This document shows, piece by piece, positions 1-12,300 of a stretch of 64,000 nucleotides of DNA (the first letter of the stretch is position 1; each line of letters starts with the position of its first letter). The position numbers were made by a program, and so were the translations under genes. The notes under the pieces are model-generated. The model did not search any database, had not been told where the DNA came from, and saw only the letters and a list, made by a program, of their open reading frames with translations. Origin of the DNA: Leuctra nigra. Lineage: Eukaryota; Arthropoda; Insecta; Plecoptera; Leuctridae. The DNA lies in the NCBI GenBank assembly GCA_934045905.1, contig OW203762.1, positions 12,429,647 to 12,493,646 of the forward strand. The letters run 5' to 3'.

Positions 1-152
1 CAAGGGGATTTTACTACACAGCGTCAACTCCAGTATTTCTTATAATGTGGAGCACTCGCTTCACTTGTTCAGCAATTCTGCTTTTTTATTATTTCCAAAC
101 CACACTTTGAACTTCCATGACATTATATAGTTCCCCAGTCAAACCCCAGTCA

Positions 153-230
153 GGACGGACGGCCTCGGGAATCGAACCCGGGCCTCCGGAATACAAGTTC
201 AGAGCGTTACCACTCAGCCATACCTGTTCC
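153..230 (-). repeat. tRNA-derived SINE-like fragment
   Basis: Read on the minus strand this stretch has a tRNA-like A box (TGGCTGAGTGGTAACGC) and a B box (GGTTCGATTCCC) in the right order and spacing. The 5' and 3' ends do not form a clean acceptor stem, so it looks like a tRNA-derived SINE head or a decayed tRNA rather than a working gene. It lies in the intron upstream of the first visible protease exon. In bases 1-152 I see nothing else. Confidence 0.45.
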
Positions 231-330
231 GTTCGAGAAAAGGTACCAAGTGCATTGTGCATTCCAGTTGTATTGTCCATAGCTTAATGTGATAAGGATC
301 ATTGAGATATCTCGGTTGGATCTGTTTCAG

Positions 331-3300
331 TCCCTGTTGGTGACGGCCGTCCTCTGGTTCACGGCGGCAATGTGGCGTCACCGACATCTGTACCTTGGCA
401 CGCCGGCATCTGGAAGCCGGTTGGAGCAATATACAGCCACGAGTGCGGGGGAACCTTGATCGCGCCAAACCTGGTAGTCACGGGTAAAAACCAAGCATTC
501 TCAGAACATTGATATATTGAAGTTTTCTTTATCTATGAAAAGTCCGGTCCATCCGCGCACCGATTTGTACACTGTTTTACCTGCAGTCAGTGGCGTAACC
601 CAGGGTGGCTGGACCGACAAATACAGGGCCCTCGGCCGTAAGGAGGCACCACTCACGGCATTGTGCAATTTATTTTATTATATTTTCTGATGTTTTGTTT
701 TTGTTAAACTTGGTATATGGCCCATTTCCTATAGTAAATTATTAATGTGCAGGGCAATTTTTACAAAACTTATGGCATAAGAACTGTGTTTTGATTAGTG
801 TTTTTTAAAGGCGCGTCGACAGCGAGGTAATTTTGCGCACATTAACATTTATTTTTAAACTCTGTTGAATATTAAGGGAGGTCTTCGGGTGAAGTTGACC
901 TAAGGGGCCCGGCCCGGGGGAGTCCAGCACTGGTGGGAAGGCCAGGCCAGAATAGGGACAGTAACTTCTTTTGGAGGTAACCTGCGAAATAAAAACGCGC
1001 ACCCCGACTGGGAATCGAACCCAGATCCTTCGGGTTACCGGCCCTATGCTTTAACCATTAAGCTATCGGGACGCATTCTTAATCAGCAGGTTGGGTTGCC
1101 ATACAACTCTTGCGAGTCCGAGTATCTGACCTATACACGAAGACTGAAGCACTTCGACTTCATTTGACAACGTGAATACATCTCTCTCGAATGGCTATGC
1201 TCAAACTTCTGAGCTACGAGTGAATTGTTTGATAATGATGGAAAATTTAGTGAATCTCTCACTTAGGGATGGTGTTTTGGAGGTAACCTGCGAAATAAAA
1301 ACGCGCACCCCGACTGGGAATCGAACCCAGATCCTTCGGGTTACCGGCCCTATGCTTTAACCATTAAGCTATCGGGACGCATTCTTAATCAGCAGGTTGG
1401 GTTGCCATACAACTCTTGCGAGTCCGAGTATCTGACCTATACACGAAGACTGAAGCACTTCGACTTCATTTGACAACGTGAATACATCTCTCTCGAATGG
1501 CTATGCTCAAACTTCTGAGCTACGAGTGGATTGTTTGATAATGATGGAAAATTTAGTGAATCTCTCACTTAGGGATGGTGTTTTGGAGGTAACCTGCGAA
1601 ATAAAAACGCGCACCCCGACTGGGAATCGAACCCAGATCCTTCGGGTTACCGGCCCTATGCTTTAACCATTAAGCTATCGGGACGCATTCTTAATCAGCA
1701 GGTTGGGTTGCCATACAACTCTTGCGAGTCCGAGTATCTGACCTATACACGAAGACTGAAGCACTTCGACTTCATTTGACAACGTGAATACATCTCTCTC
1801 GAATGGCTATGCTCAAACTTCTGAGCTACGAGTGGATTGTTTGATAATGATGGAAAATTTAGTGAATCTCTCACTTAGGGATGGTGTTTTGGAGGTAACC
1901 TGCGAAATAAAAACGGTTAAAGCATAGGGCCGGTAACCCGAAGGATCTGGGTTCGATTCCCAGTCGGGGTGCGCGTTTTTATTTCGCAGGTTACCTCCAA
2001 AACACCATCCCTAAGTGAGAGATTCACTAAATTTTCCATCATTATCAAACAATCCACTCGTAGCTCAGAAGTTTGAGCATAGCCATTCGAGAGAGATGTA
2101 TTCACGTTGTCAAATGAAGTCGAAGTGCTTCAGTCTTCGTGTATAGGTCAGATACTCGGACTCGCAAGAGTTGTATGGCAACCCAACCTGCTGATTAAGA
2201 ATGCGTCCCGATAGCTTAATGGTTAAAGCATAGGGCCGGTAACCCGAAGGATCTGGGTTCGATTCCCAGTCGGGGTGCGCGTTTTTATTTCGCAGGTTAC
2301 CTCCAAAACACCATCCCTAAGTGAGAGATTCACTAAATTTTCCATCATTATCAAACAATCCACTCGTAGCTCAGAAGTTTGAGCATAGCCATTCGAGAGA
2401 GATGTATTCACGTTGTCAAATGAAGTCGAAGTGCTTCAGTCTTCGTGTATAGGTCAGATACTCGGACTCGCAAGAGTTGTATGGCAACCCAACCTGCTGA
2501 TTAAGAATGCGTCCCGATAGCTTAATGGTTAAAGCATAGGGCCGGTAACCCGAAGGATCTGGGTTCGATTCCCAGTCGGGGTGCGCGTTTTTATTTCGCA
2601 GGTTACCTCCAAAACACCATCCCTAAGTGAGAGATTCACTAAATTTTCCATCATTATCAAACAATCCACTCGTAGCTCAGAAGTTTGAGCATAGCCATTC
2701 GAGAGAGATGTATTCACGTTGTCAAATGAAGTCGAAGTGCTTCAGTCTTCGTGTATAGGTCAGATACTCGGACTCGCAAGAGTTGTATGGCAACCCAACC
2801 TGCTGATTAAGAATGCGTCCCGATAGCTTAATGGTTAAAGCATAGGGCCGGTAACCCGAAGGATCTGGGTTCGATTCCCAGTCGGGGTGCGCGTTTTTAT
2901 TTCGCAGGTTACCTCCAAAACACCATCCCTAAGTGAGAGATTCACTAAATTTTCCATCATTATCAAACAATCCACTCGTAGCTCAGAAGTTTGAGCATAG
3001 CCATTCGAGAGAGATGTATTCACGTTGTCAAATGAAGTCGAAGTGCTTCAGTCTTCGTGTATAGGTCAGATACTCGGACTCGCAAGAGTTGTATGGCAAC
3101 CCAACCTGCTGATTAAGAATGCGTCCCGATAGCTTAATGGTTAAAGCATAGGGCCGGTAACCCGAAGGATCTGGGTTCGATTCCCAGTCGGGGTGCGCGT
3201 TTTTATTTCGCAGGTTACCTCCAAAACACCATCCCTAAGTGAGAGATTCACTAAATTTTCCATCATTATCAAACAATCCACTCGTAGCTCAGAAGTTTGA

Positions 3301-6300
3301 GCATAGCCATTCGAGAGAGATGTATTCACGTTGTCAAATGAAGTCGAAGTGCTTCAGTCTTCGTGTATAGGTCAGATACTCGGACTCGCAAGAGTTGTAT
3401 GGCAACCCAACCTGCTGATTAAGAATGCGTCCCGATAGCTTAATGGTTAAAGCATAGGGCCGGTAACCCGAAGGATCTGGGTTCGATTCCCAGTCGGGGT
3501 GCGCGTTTTTATTTCGCAGGTTACCTCCAAAACACCATCCCTAAGTGAGAGATTCACTAAATTTTCCATCATTATCAAACAATCCACTCGTAGCTCAGAA
3601 GTTTGAGCATAGCCATTCGAGAGAGATGTATTCACGTTGTCAAATGAAGTCGAAGTGCTTCAGTCTTCGTGTATAGGTCAGATACTCGGACTCGCAAGAG
3701 TTGTATGGCAACCCAACCTGCTGATTAAGAATGCGTCCCGATAGCTTAATGGTTAAAGCATAGGGCCGGTAACCCGAAGGATCTGGGTTCGATTCCCAGT
3801 CGGGGTGCGCGTTTTTATTTCGCAGGTTACCTCCAAAACACCATCCCTAAGTGAGAGATTCACTAAATTTTCCATCATTATCAAGTAACTTCTTTGTCGT
3901 GAATAGAACATTCAACTTTCAAATTCAACTTTCATTATTTTACTGCCGATTTTTACGTTACCAAAAAATCTATGCTTAAATTTCATCGTAAATATGAAGA
4001 TAAAACGATGTAAATTGTACGCTCGTTTAAATAATTTGGATATGTGCTGTGCTTGTTAATGATATAAAAATATTCGTTGTGTAAAATATTGAATAATCAA
4101 GGAAAAATAACATCAGGTGTGTGCGTACAATATTCGTATTATCGAGTTGAATATGGGTGAAAATGTATCTCGTGGTCGCATTTTTGACGTATTTCGCAGC
4201 TAGTTTTCAGTTCAGTGAAGCATTTTCCTGATTATAGCGTCATATAAAACTTTGGGACCGACCTTTTCTGAACACTTCAGTTTCCTTCTTATATAAAGAA
4301 CTCTACTTGTATAATGTATGCGGATAATTTAAAGATATATAAATCAGTAAGTGATGTGAGTGATTGTCTATCACTTCAGTGTGATGTAGATCGTCTGGTT
4401 GAATGGTGTGGTGTGTGGAGATTGGGGCTGAATGCAGCAAAATGCAATGTAATTACATTCACAAACAAGAGGAAAAATGTTGTTAACTTTCAATATAAAA
4501 TTATTATTATTATTTTATTTATTTGTAAGCGTAACGCTTTCAGGAATACACATTTTAGACATTCAAAATTACATTGATATGCATGTCAATATATACATTT
4601 GAATAAACAATAACAATAATTTAAAATCATATCGCATATTGCTATGCTCGTCCCTTATTTATAAATTCTATACACATTGATTTAAACACTTTAATATTTA
4701 CTATGCTCCTGTAGGATACAGGAATGTCATTGTAGAGCCTAGCACCTTGAACAAAAAGAGATTTTATGGTTGAAGTTTTGGCTTTAAAATCAATAAAAAT
4801 ATTATTACTAGTACTGGCTCTGGTACAATGTGAATGAATGTCACTTATTAGTTCAACTTTGTTCTGTAAGTATAATGGTAACAAATTATGAACTATTTTA
4901 TAAATAAAAATAACTGAGGCTAGTCTCACTCTTTCTTTAACATTTAAGAATTTAAGTTCATTCAACATAAAGTTTATTGGAGTGAGTCTGTCAACTTTAA
5001 GGATAATACGCATAGCTCTATTTTGAAGCTTCTGTAACGAGTCCATGTCAGAATTATTAATACTTAAAAAAAGAGTGGCACAGTTATCAAAATGGGGTAA
5101 GATAATCGTATTATAAATCAAACATTTAGTCCATAATGATAGAGATTTGCTCACACGTCCCATAAAACCTATTTTCTTGGAAATCTTTTTACACATGTAA
5201 TTTATATGGGGACCAAATTTCAGTTGGCTATCTACTATTACACCTAAATACTTCATCTGTTGAACCATTTCAATTTCGACACTGTCCAATATAATATGTT
5301 TAGTAACTCCATTCTTTATAATTTTAGGATCTGTGCTCATCAATAATGATTTACATTTAGTACAATTAAGTTTCAACTTGTGTTGATTTAGCCATTCAAC
5401 AACCCTTTCCAATTCAATATTAATTATATCAATGACATCATCGTAATTGTTTCCAGCAAAATATATAACTGCATCGTCCGCAAACAAATGAACACTAGAA
5501 TATTTAAAAAGTTTGGGCATGTCATTTATGTATATTAAAAACAGGAGGGGACCCAGTACAGATCCCTGGGGTACCCCTAAGTCATTCTTCATTTCATTGG
5601 AAAAAATACCATTCCATTTAACTTTCTGCACGCGATTACTAAGATATGACTGGAACCACTTTAAAACATTTCCACATATTCCATTAAGTTCTAATTTCTT
5701 CAATAAAATGTCTCTGTCAATAGTTTCAAATGCACGCTTAAGATCTAAGAAAACAGCTACTACCATCTTCCCTTTGTCCATTTCCTCTTTCCATTCAGAC
5801 ACTACACATTGAACTGCAGACTCGCAAGAGTGATTATTCCTAAAGCCAGATTGCTGGTCACATAACAGATTATTAACATTCAAGTAGCTATATAAATCTT
5901 TATGAACTACCTTCTCTAAAACTTTCTCATATACTGGCAACATATTAAGGGGACGAAATTCAGAAGCTTTAGTAGTATTCACAACTTTTGGTATAGGCAC
6001 AATAGTTGAAAGTTTCCATTGGTTAGGAAAAATCCCCTTTAGTAATGATTCGTTAATTATCTTCAGAAGCTCATATTTAATGACAGGGAAAGCAACCTTT
6101 AAAATATCAGCATTTATCCCATCATCAGTGCAACCTTTGTTTGGAAGGTCCAAAACAATGTCCGCTAGATTACGGACACTAACTTTAGAGAAATTACACA
6201 TTTCACTATCAGTATACAAACAAAGATTGATCATATCTTCTCTACCACTGTCTGGAATGCTGCTTACAATTTCATTAATACTATCAATGTAGTACTTGTT

Positions 6301-9300
6301 AAATTTATTAGCAATAGTTGCAGCATCCTTACATTGCCCATCATCAAACACAATTTTTTTAACCACTTCTTTGTTGTTATCAGTTTTTATAATATTCTTT
6401 AAAGTTTTCCACATTCGTTTACTATTACCCTTTGCTTCATCAATCTCAGAATGTAAAAACTCGCTTTTTTTCTTTCTAATGAAATCAGTAGCCTTATTTC
6501 TCTGTGTTTTGTATTCCTCCCACGCTTGACTCGTATTACTAATTTTAAATATTTTAAACAATCTGTCTCTTTCACTCAATACATGTTCCACTTCCTCAGA
6601 GAACCATGGATTTATGTGTCGTTTCCTTCCTTTAGACACAGTCTTTTTGGGAGCTACAGTATCTAAACACTTAACCATCTTATTTACCAAGTTATTAGCT
6701 ATCACATTTACATCTTCGGGTTGGTCCATCCAGTCACATTTAATAAGTTCACTCTGGTAGTATTCAGTACTAAAATTATTAAAATCTCGAATTACATAAG
6801 AAACAGGCTCTTGATACTTTCTCTTTTTTCTAGTACAATCAATATATATTATATTGTGGTCCGTAATTACAGGGTACCCCTTCATGTGTACAAAAGAGTT
6901 ATAATCATTAGTAATAACAAGGTCAATTAGTGTTTTACTAGTTTTAGATATTCTGGTAGGATCCTTTATAACTTGTTTTAGTCCAGATTTCAAAATTATA
7001 TTACTCAGCCTGTTGCTGTACGTTGAATCTTTAAGTAAATCAACATTAAAGTCACCCAATATTGTTGATGTGAGGTTAAAAGATAAGATTTTCTCTAGCA
7101 ACTCTTCAAAGAAAGAAAGGAATTCAATGATATTCCCATTAGGCGACCTATACAATACACATATCAACTTCTTTTCATAAGCACAATCTACTGTCAAACC
7201 TAATGCCCAAAAATCATGGTTCTTAGCATGTTTGATGATTTTCTTGTGTTTTAAACCCTTTCTTAAATAAATCATAACACCTCCAGTATGGCGGCTATTA
7301 GAATCACACCTCATTAAATTATATTCATCAATAACAACTTCATTCTTTTCAACATCAGAGGTAACATGTGTCTCAGTTAAACAAACAATATCAGGAGTAT
7401 TCACACTCATCAACCGAACAATCTCATCCCTATGGCTTAGAAAACTTTGAGAATTTAAGTAAATGATATGGCAGTTTGACATTTTGGTTTCTTTATGAAC
7501 ATGATTTATTACGGTTAAATTCTGTTAAAGATTTAGGGGTGATTGTATTCAGTGATTTGTCATATAATGTGCATTTTGAGAGCATCAAACCAAAAGCTTA
7601 TAGACTTTTAGGTTTGATGAGAAGAAACTATTTTCAATTTAGTAAGTCAACAAATAAGCTTTTATACACATCTCTTGTAAGGCCTCATATGGATTATGCT
7701 AGTGTCATATGGAACCCGCACCATGTGACTAATCAGGATCTGGAGAAAATACAAAAGAGATTTATCAAAATGTTATGTGCTCAAGCTCAAATAGATTACC
7801 ACAGAAATGACTATACATCAAACATTGTAAAGACATTTCGTTAAAAACTCTTTGTGGTAGACGCGATCTATGTGATATGAGCTTTTTGTATAAATTGACA
7901 AATGGTTTTATTGATTCAACTCTTTTTGTTAAGGCCAGATAGTGGAGTCTGGTCCTGGAGAGTAAGATCGGGTGCAGCAGCGTTAAGAGAGCTGATGCAA
8001 CCGTAAACGAGCACGGGATAGTGACGGCAATCAAGGGACCAATGGCTAGAGGCCATACACCACAGTTCATTCAATGTTACCTAATGGCAGGTACTTACCA
8101 GTGTAGAAGTAGAAATGGGCCAGACGACCTCTCAGACACAGCGTGGCGCGGGTAGGCGTGGCGAGGAAAGAATTGCATTCAGAGTTCACAGGGAAGAGAA
8201 TGGAAATACTTGTGGGAGTCGCACTTCACGCAGATCGTAGAGTATTGTCTAAAACGGTATTGCTGGAGGTAATATTAAACGCACTGTATACTGTAAAAGC
8301 GTGGGCGCAGGTGAATTGTAAGTTCACTGTGCTGAGCTAAGTAATGCTGATCGGCAAGGCGATGTTGCTGATAGCAATGTACGTGAGTAACTCGAATGAC
8401 CGCTCGGACGATGTGAACGGTCAGACGTATGGGTAGAAAACTGTGCACCTGCCACCGGTAAATCAAATACACTGTGGTAGGCAAAGTAATATTGCGCGGG
8501 GATAGGTAAACAGGTAGCGCAATAACAGGGGTGGAAGGAGGGAGGAAAAATAGTTCCAAGAACAACTGAGAGGTGAGTCAAGGACAGGGAATGGGCAGGA
8601 AACTAATAACTAAACACAAGCGCCTACTCGGCGCGGACATAACCGCCCACTGCGGAAGACAATGACTTCCGCAGCTCGAAAAATCCCAAAACAAAAGAGA
8701 CAACGAACTAACAAAAACCCACCAAGAGTACTGGTAGAATGCCAATACTCGAAAAAAGAGAAAGAAAGAAACCATGTCGCACACCCTAAGGCTGTGGGAG
8801 AGCGACCAACTTGTTCACGGGACAAGTGTATACGCCGGAAGAAGAGCGGACTTGCACTACACGTTTAACACCATCCGGACCGGGGAGGACTCGGCAAACT
8901 CTGCCGATGGGCCAGTTGAGTGGAAGAGAGTGGGACTCGTAAAAGAAAACCACGTCTCCCACCTGGAGATTGGGGGGATTGCGAATCCACTTATCACGCT
9001 GCATAAGGGAATGCAAATACTCAGCAGACCAACGCTGCCAAAAAGCAGAGGTAAGCTGCTTGACGAAGTGCCAACGGGCAAGGGGTCGGATGTCAAGAGG
9101 GGGTGTCGAATCAGGAGTTGACAACAGAGGGGACCCGATGAGGAAGTGACCAGGGCTCAGGTAATCTACACCTTCAGCGGGCTCCGCTGAAGAGGAGCAT
9201 AAGGGCCGACTGTTAAGTACGGCTTCGATGCTTGCGAAGAGTGTAGAGTACTCTTCAAACGTGAGTTTAGACTCACCGACAAGCCTGAGCAAAAGGGACT

Positions 9301-12300
9301 TGGCTGATTTGACACAAGCCTCCCAAAGACCACCGAAGTTAGGGGCGTAGGGGGGATTAAAATGCCACTTGATCTCGCGACGGGCGAGAGCGTCACTAAG
9401 TTCGGGCTGTGAATGAGCCAGGAAGGCGGCAACTTCTGAAAGTTGTCGCGCCGCACCGACGTAATTACGACCGCAGTCGGAGTACACGTCGGAAGGCAAA
9501 CCTCTCCGTGCGATGAACCGATCAAAGCAGGCCATGAAGGCTTCCGTGGACAATTCAGAAACGAACTCCAAGTGCACTGCCTTAGTACACATACACACGA
9601 AGACGCAGAGGTAGCCCTTTAACACTGGAGCGCGTCGCAGATGGCTGGACTTAACCAAAAACGGTCCAGCAAAGTCGGTCCCGACGTTAGAAAACGGACG
9701 AGACGGCCTGACACGAACATCAGGAAGGTCAGACATGAATGGTTGGACTGGTTTAGAGCGAAACTTGTGGCAAGTGAGGCATCTATGAATACGTTGCCGG
9801 AGCAAGCCACGAAGAGAGGTGATCCAAAAACGTTGTTGGATCAGAGCCTGTACCGTCCGAGGACCAGAATGCAATGATTGCAAGTGATAGAAATCACAGA
9901 TGAGGTGAGACAGATGCGCTTCTTTAGGCAAAAGAAGGGGTTGTCTAGCGGATGCTGGGAGAGAAGAGCGGCTAAGACGTCCGCCCACCCTGAGCAAATC
10001 AACCGCGTCAACCAGGGGGTGAAGAGAAGCAAGCTTGGACTGGACGTGTCCGTGCTTGGCGAGCTGAGCGAGCTCTTCGCGATAGTAGAGGGCTTGGGTG
10101 CTCTTGACGCATAAGTTGACAGCGTCAACAAGATCCGCAGGTTGAAGCGTAGAGGGGGGAGGGGGAGTTTGGCTCTCCTGGCCAGCAGAATACGCGCAAA
10201 ACGTACAACGTGACCATATACGCGTTGCATCCGCAGGAAGGTTGAGACTCTCGCAAGGGGATCGATTGGTGATACAGTGGCGTCGTTAACTGTGATTAAA
10301 GCAGCAGCAGGCTTTAATTCAGGGATGCTGGCGTCAGCAAAAGTCAGCGAAGTTGAACGGGGATATTCTTCATAGGATGAATGAAGGAATGAAGGACGAT
10401 TGTGCCAAAGAGGGTGCTCGAGGAATGCAGCAGGCAAGAGGCCACGTAACGCACAGTCAGCAGGATTGTCAACAGAGGCAACATGGGACCGTTCAGAGGG
10501 AGCAGAAGAGTCGAGAATCTCTGTTGCACTCTGAGTGGGCAATCTGTTGGCGACAAATGTTTTCAGACGAGGAGGGGTGACATAATCCGACGGCGTTGTA
10601 GAGAGTTGCGTATGACCAGACTCGACGGAATCCTTCATGAAAGCTTGATAAGCTGACTCATGCTCGGGGTTACGCTTGAGACGACGCTCAAAACTCAAAT
10701 AGCTTTGAAAAGCAACATCGCGGTTCGACCCGAGTGCAGAAATGTCAGGTTTACACGGAAGCTTGACAGAATAGCGTCCTGTGGAATCACGAGAGTGCGT
10801 GGCAACGAACTGGGATTCACACAGCTGAACAGCCGGGTCTGTTGGGGGAGGGCGTCGAACCTCCTCAGATTCCCAAAACAAACGCAAAGTACGTTCCAGA
10901 GGTGGAGTGTGACAAGTCAACAACGAGAGGGGATCTTGGGCATCGGTTTGAGAACCGACTGTACCGATGATAACCCACCCAAAGATAGTGCTAATGGCAG
11001 AGGGTTTGCCGTGGAGCATGTCTCCAGACTTCTGTAGCACATCCGGGTAAACATCGGCACCCAACAAAACGTCAACTTCATCGGGCACGAAAAACCTATC
11101 GTCAGCTAGAGATAGGCCACGATAGCGTTCACAAATGTCAGAAGAGACGGCGCTGGAGGGGAGAGAACTCGAAATGGCTGGAAGCACGAGAGCTTGTACA
11201 TCAAGAGCTTTCTCGTGAGGAAAGCGTGAGACGATATGACAATTGACCAGGCCGTGAACTTTGGCCGATGAATTGCCAATACCAGACAACTGAGTGGGCA
11301 TGCCTTGAACTTTAAGTCCAAGCTTTTGGACCAATGAGTGAGTGATGGCTGTGACTTGTGAACCCGAGTCTAAAACCATTCTCACTGGCTGAAGATTGCC
11401 ATGTTGGTCATGAATGAAACCGCGAATAGTTCCGAGCAGGACTTGATTGAAGACAGGCCGCGATAAACTTGTTTTACAGAAGTAGGAGCCAGCAATAGGC
11501 TGCGCGAGAGCGGCATCAACAACAGGGGTAGACGTAGAAGTGGTGACCTCGGGGGTGACACCAGGGGGAGTGGTGTCACTAGAGCGCGAGGAGGGCTCTA
11601 CGTGTAAAGTTGAATGATGCTGACGCGAAGAACAAGTTCTACACGAACGTGTTGAAGTACACGCAGATCTGGGATGTGGGCCGAGACAATTATAGCAGAG
11701 CTTGAACCGCTTCAATGTTTCATACCGTTGAGGAATCGTTTGCGCAATGTAAACAGAACAATGAGACAGTCGATGGGTTTGTTTACATTGTGGGCAAGTC
11801 GAATCAGACCGATTGAGTGGTCGTTTGTCCTTGACCGAGACCGCAGAGGTCGCTATGAACGAATTGAGGCGTTTGACAGGCGAGGTTATTGACCTCGGCG
11901 TCGCGACGGCGGACTTGTCTAAACCACACAATTCCAACGTGCGGCTGGCGCTCTCTAGAAAATGCGTCAGATTTTCCAAAGTAGGGAGTTCATCGTCAGC
12001 AAACTTGGTTTCAAACGCCTTTCTGGTTTGAGAATCCAAATTTCTAAGAGACAACGAAAGCAGAATGAAATCGTCGAGATGTTCGATGCCTAAATGTCTA
12101 AGTGCAGAAATAGAATTCTTGTGAATTTGAACAAAGTTCTGCAACGATTCGAGAGAAGACAATTTGAGTGGAGTAAACTCAAAGATTTTCTGTAGATAAT
12201 GGTTGGCGAGCAAACGTTTGCTTTCGTAACGTGATACTAATGCATTGAAAGCAGGAATGTAGTTGCTTGCTTCGAGCGTGTAATCAGAGATAACAGCGCG

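Larger units (their letters stand above)
972..3883. repeat. inverted tandem array of a 306-bp tRNA-bearing unit
   Basis: About 9.5 units of 306 bp. The first three (972-1914) carry the tRNA on the minus strand; at 1914/1915 the array flips and about six and a half further units run the other way. Units are nearly identical; one substitution shows in the first unit (GTGAATTG against GTGGATTG). Each holds a tRNA-like sequence followed within 8 bases by TTTTT, a Pol III terminator. The whole block is flanked by a perfect 12-bp direct repeat, AGTAACTTCTTT (960-971 and 3884-3895), as after one insertion event. Short open frames inside the units are by-products of the repeat. Confidence 0.85.

Noticed and set aside
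1172..3635. Eight near-identical 62-residue open frames
   Set aside because: They are the opposite-strand shadow of the 306-bp tRNA unit and read through the tRNA itself.
972..3883. CRISPR-like array
   Set aside because: The repeat is 306 bp with no variable spacers, each unit carries a tRNA-like sequence, and the genome is eukaryotic.
5513..6930. Plus-strand open frames over LINE B
   Set aside because: Antisense shadows of the intact ORF2.
8143..8581. Several open frames in the BEL LTR
   Set aside because: The same frames recur in the other LTR; they are non-coding LTR sequence.
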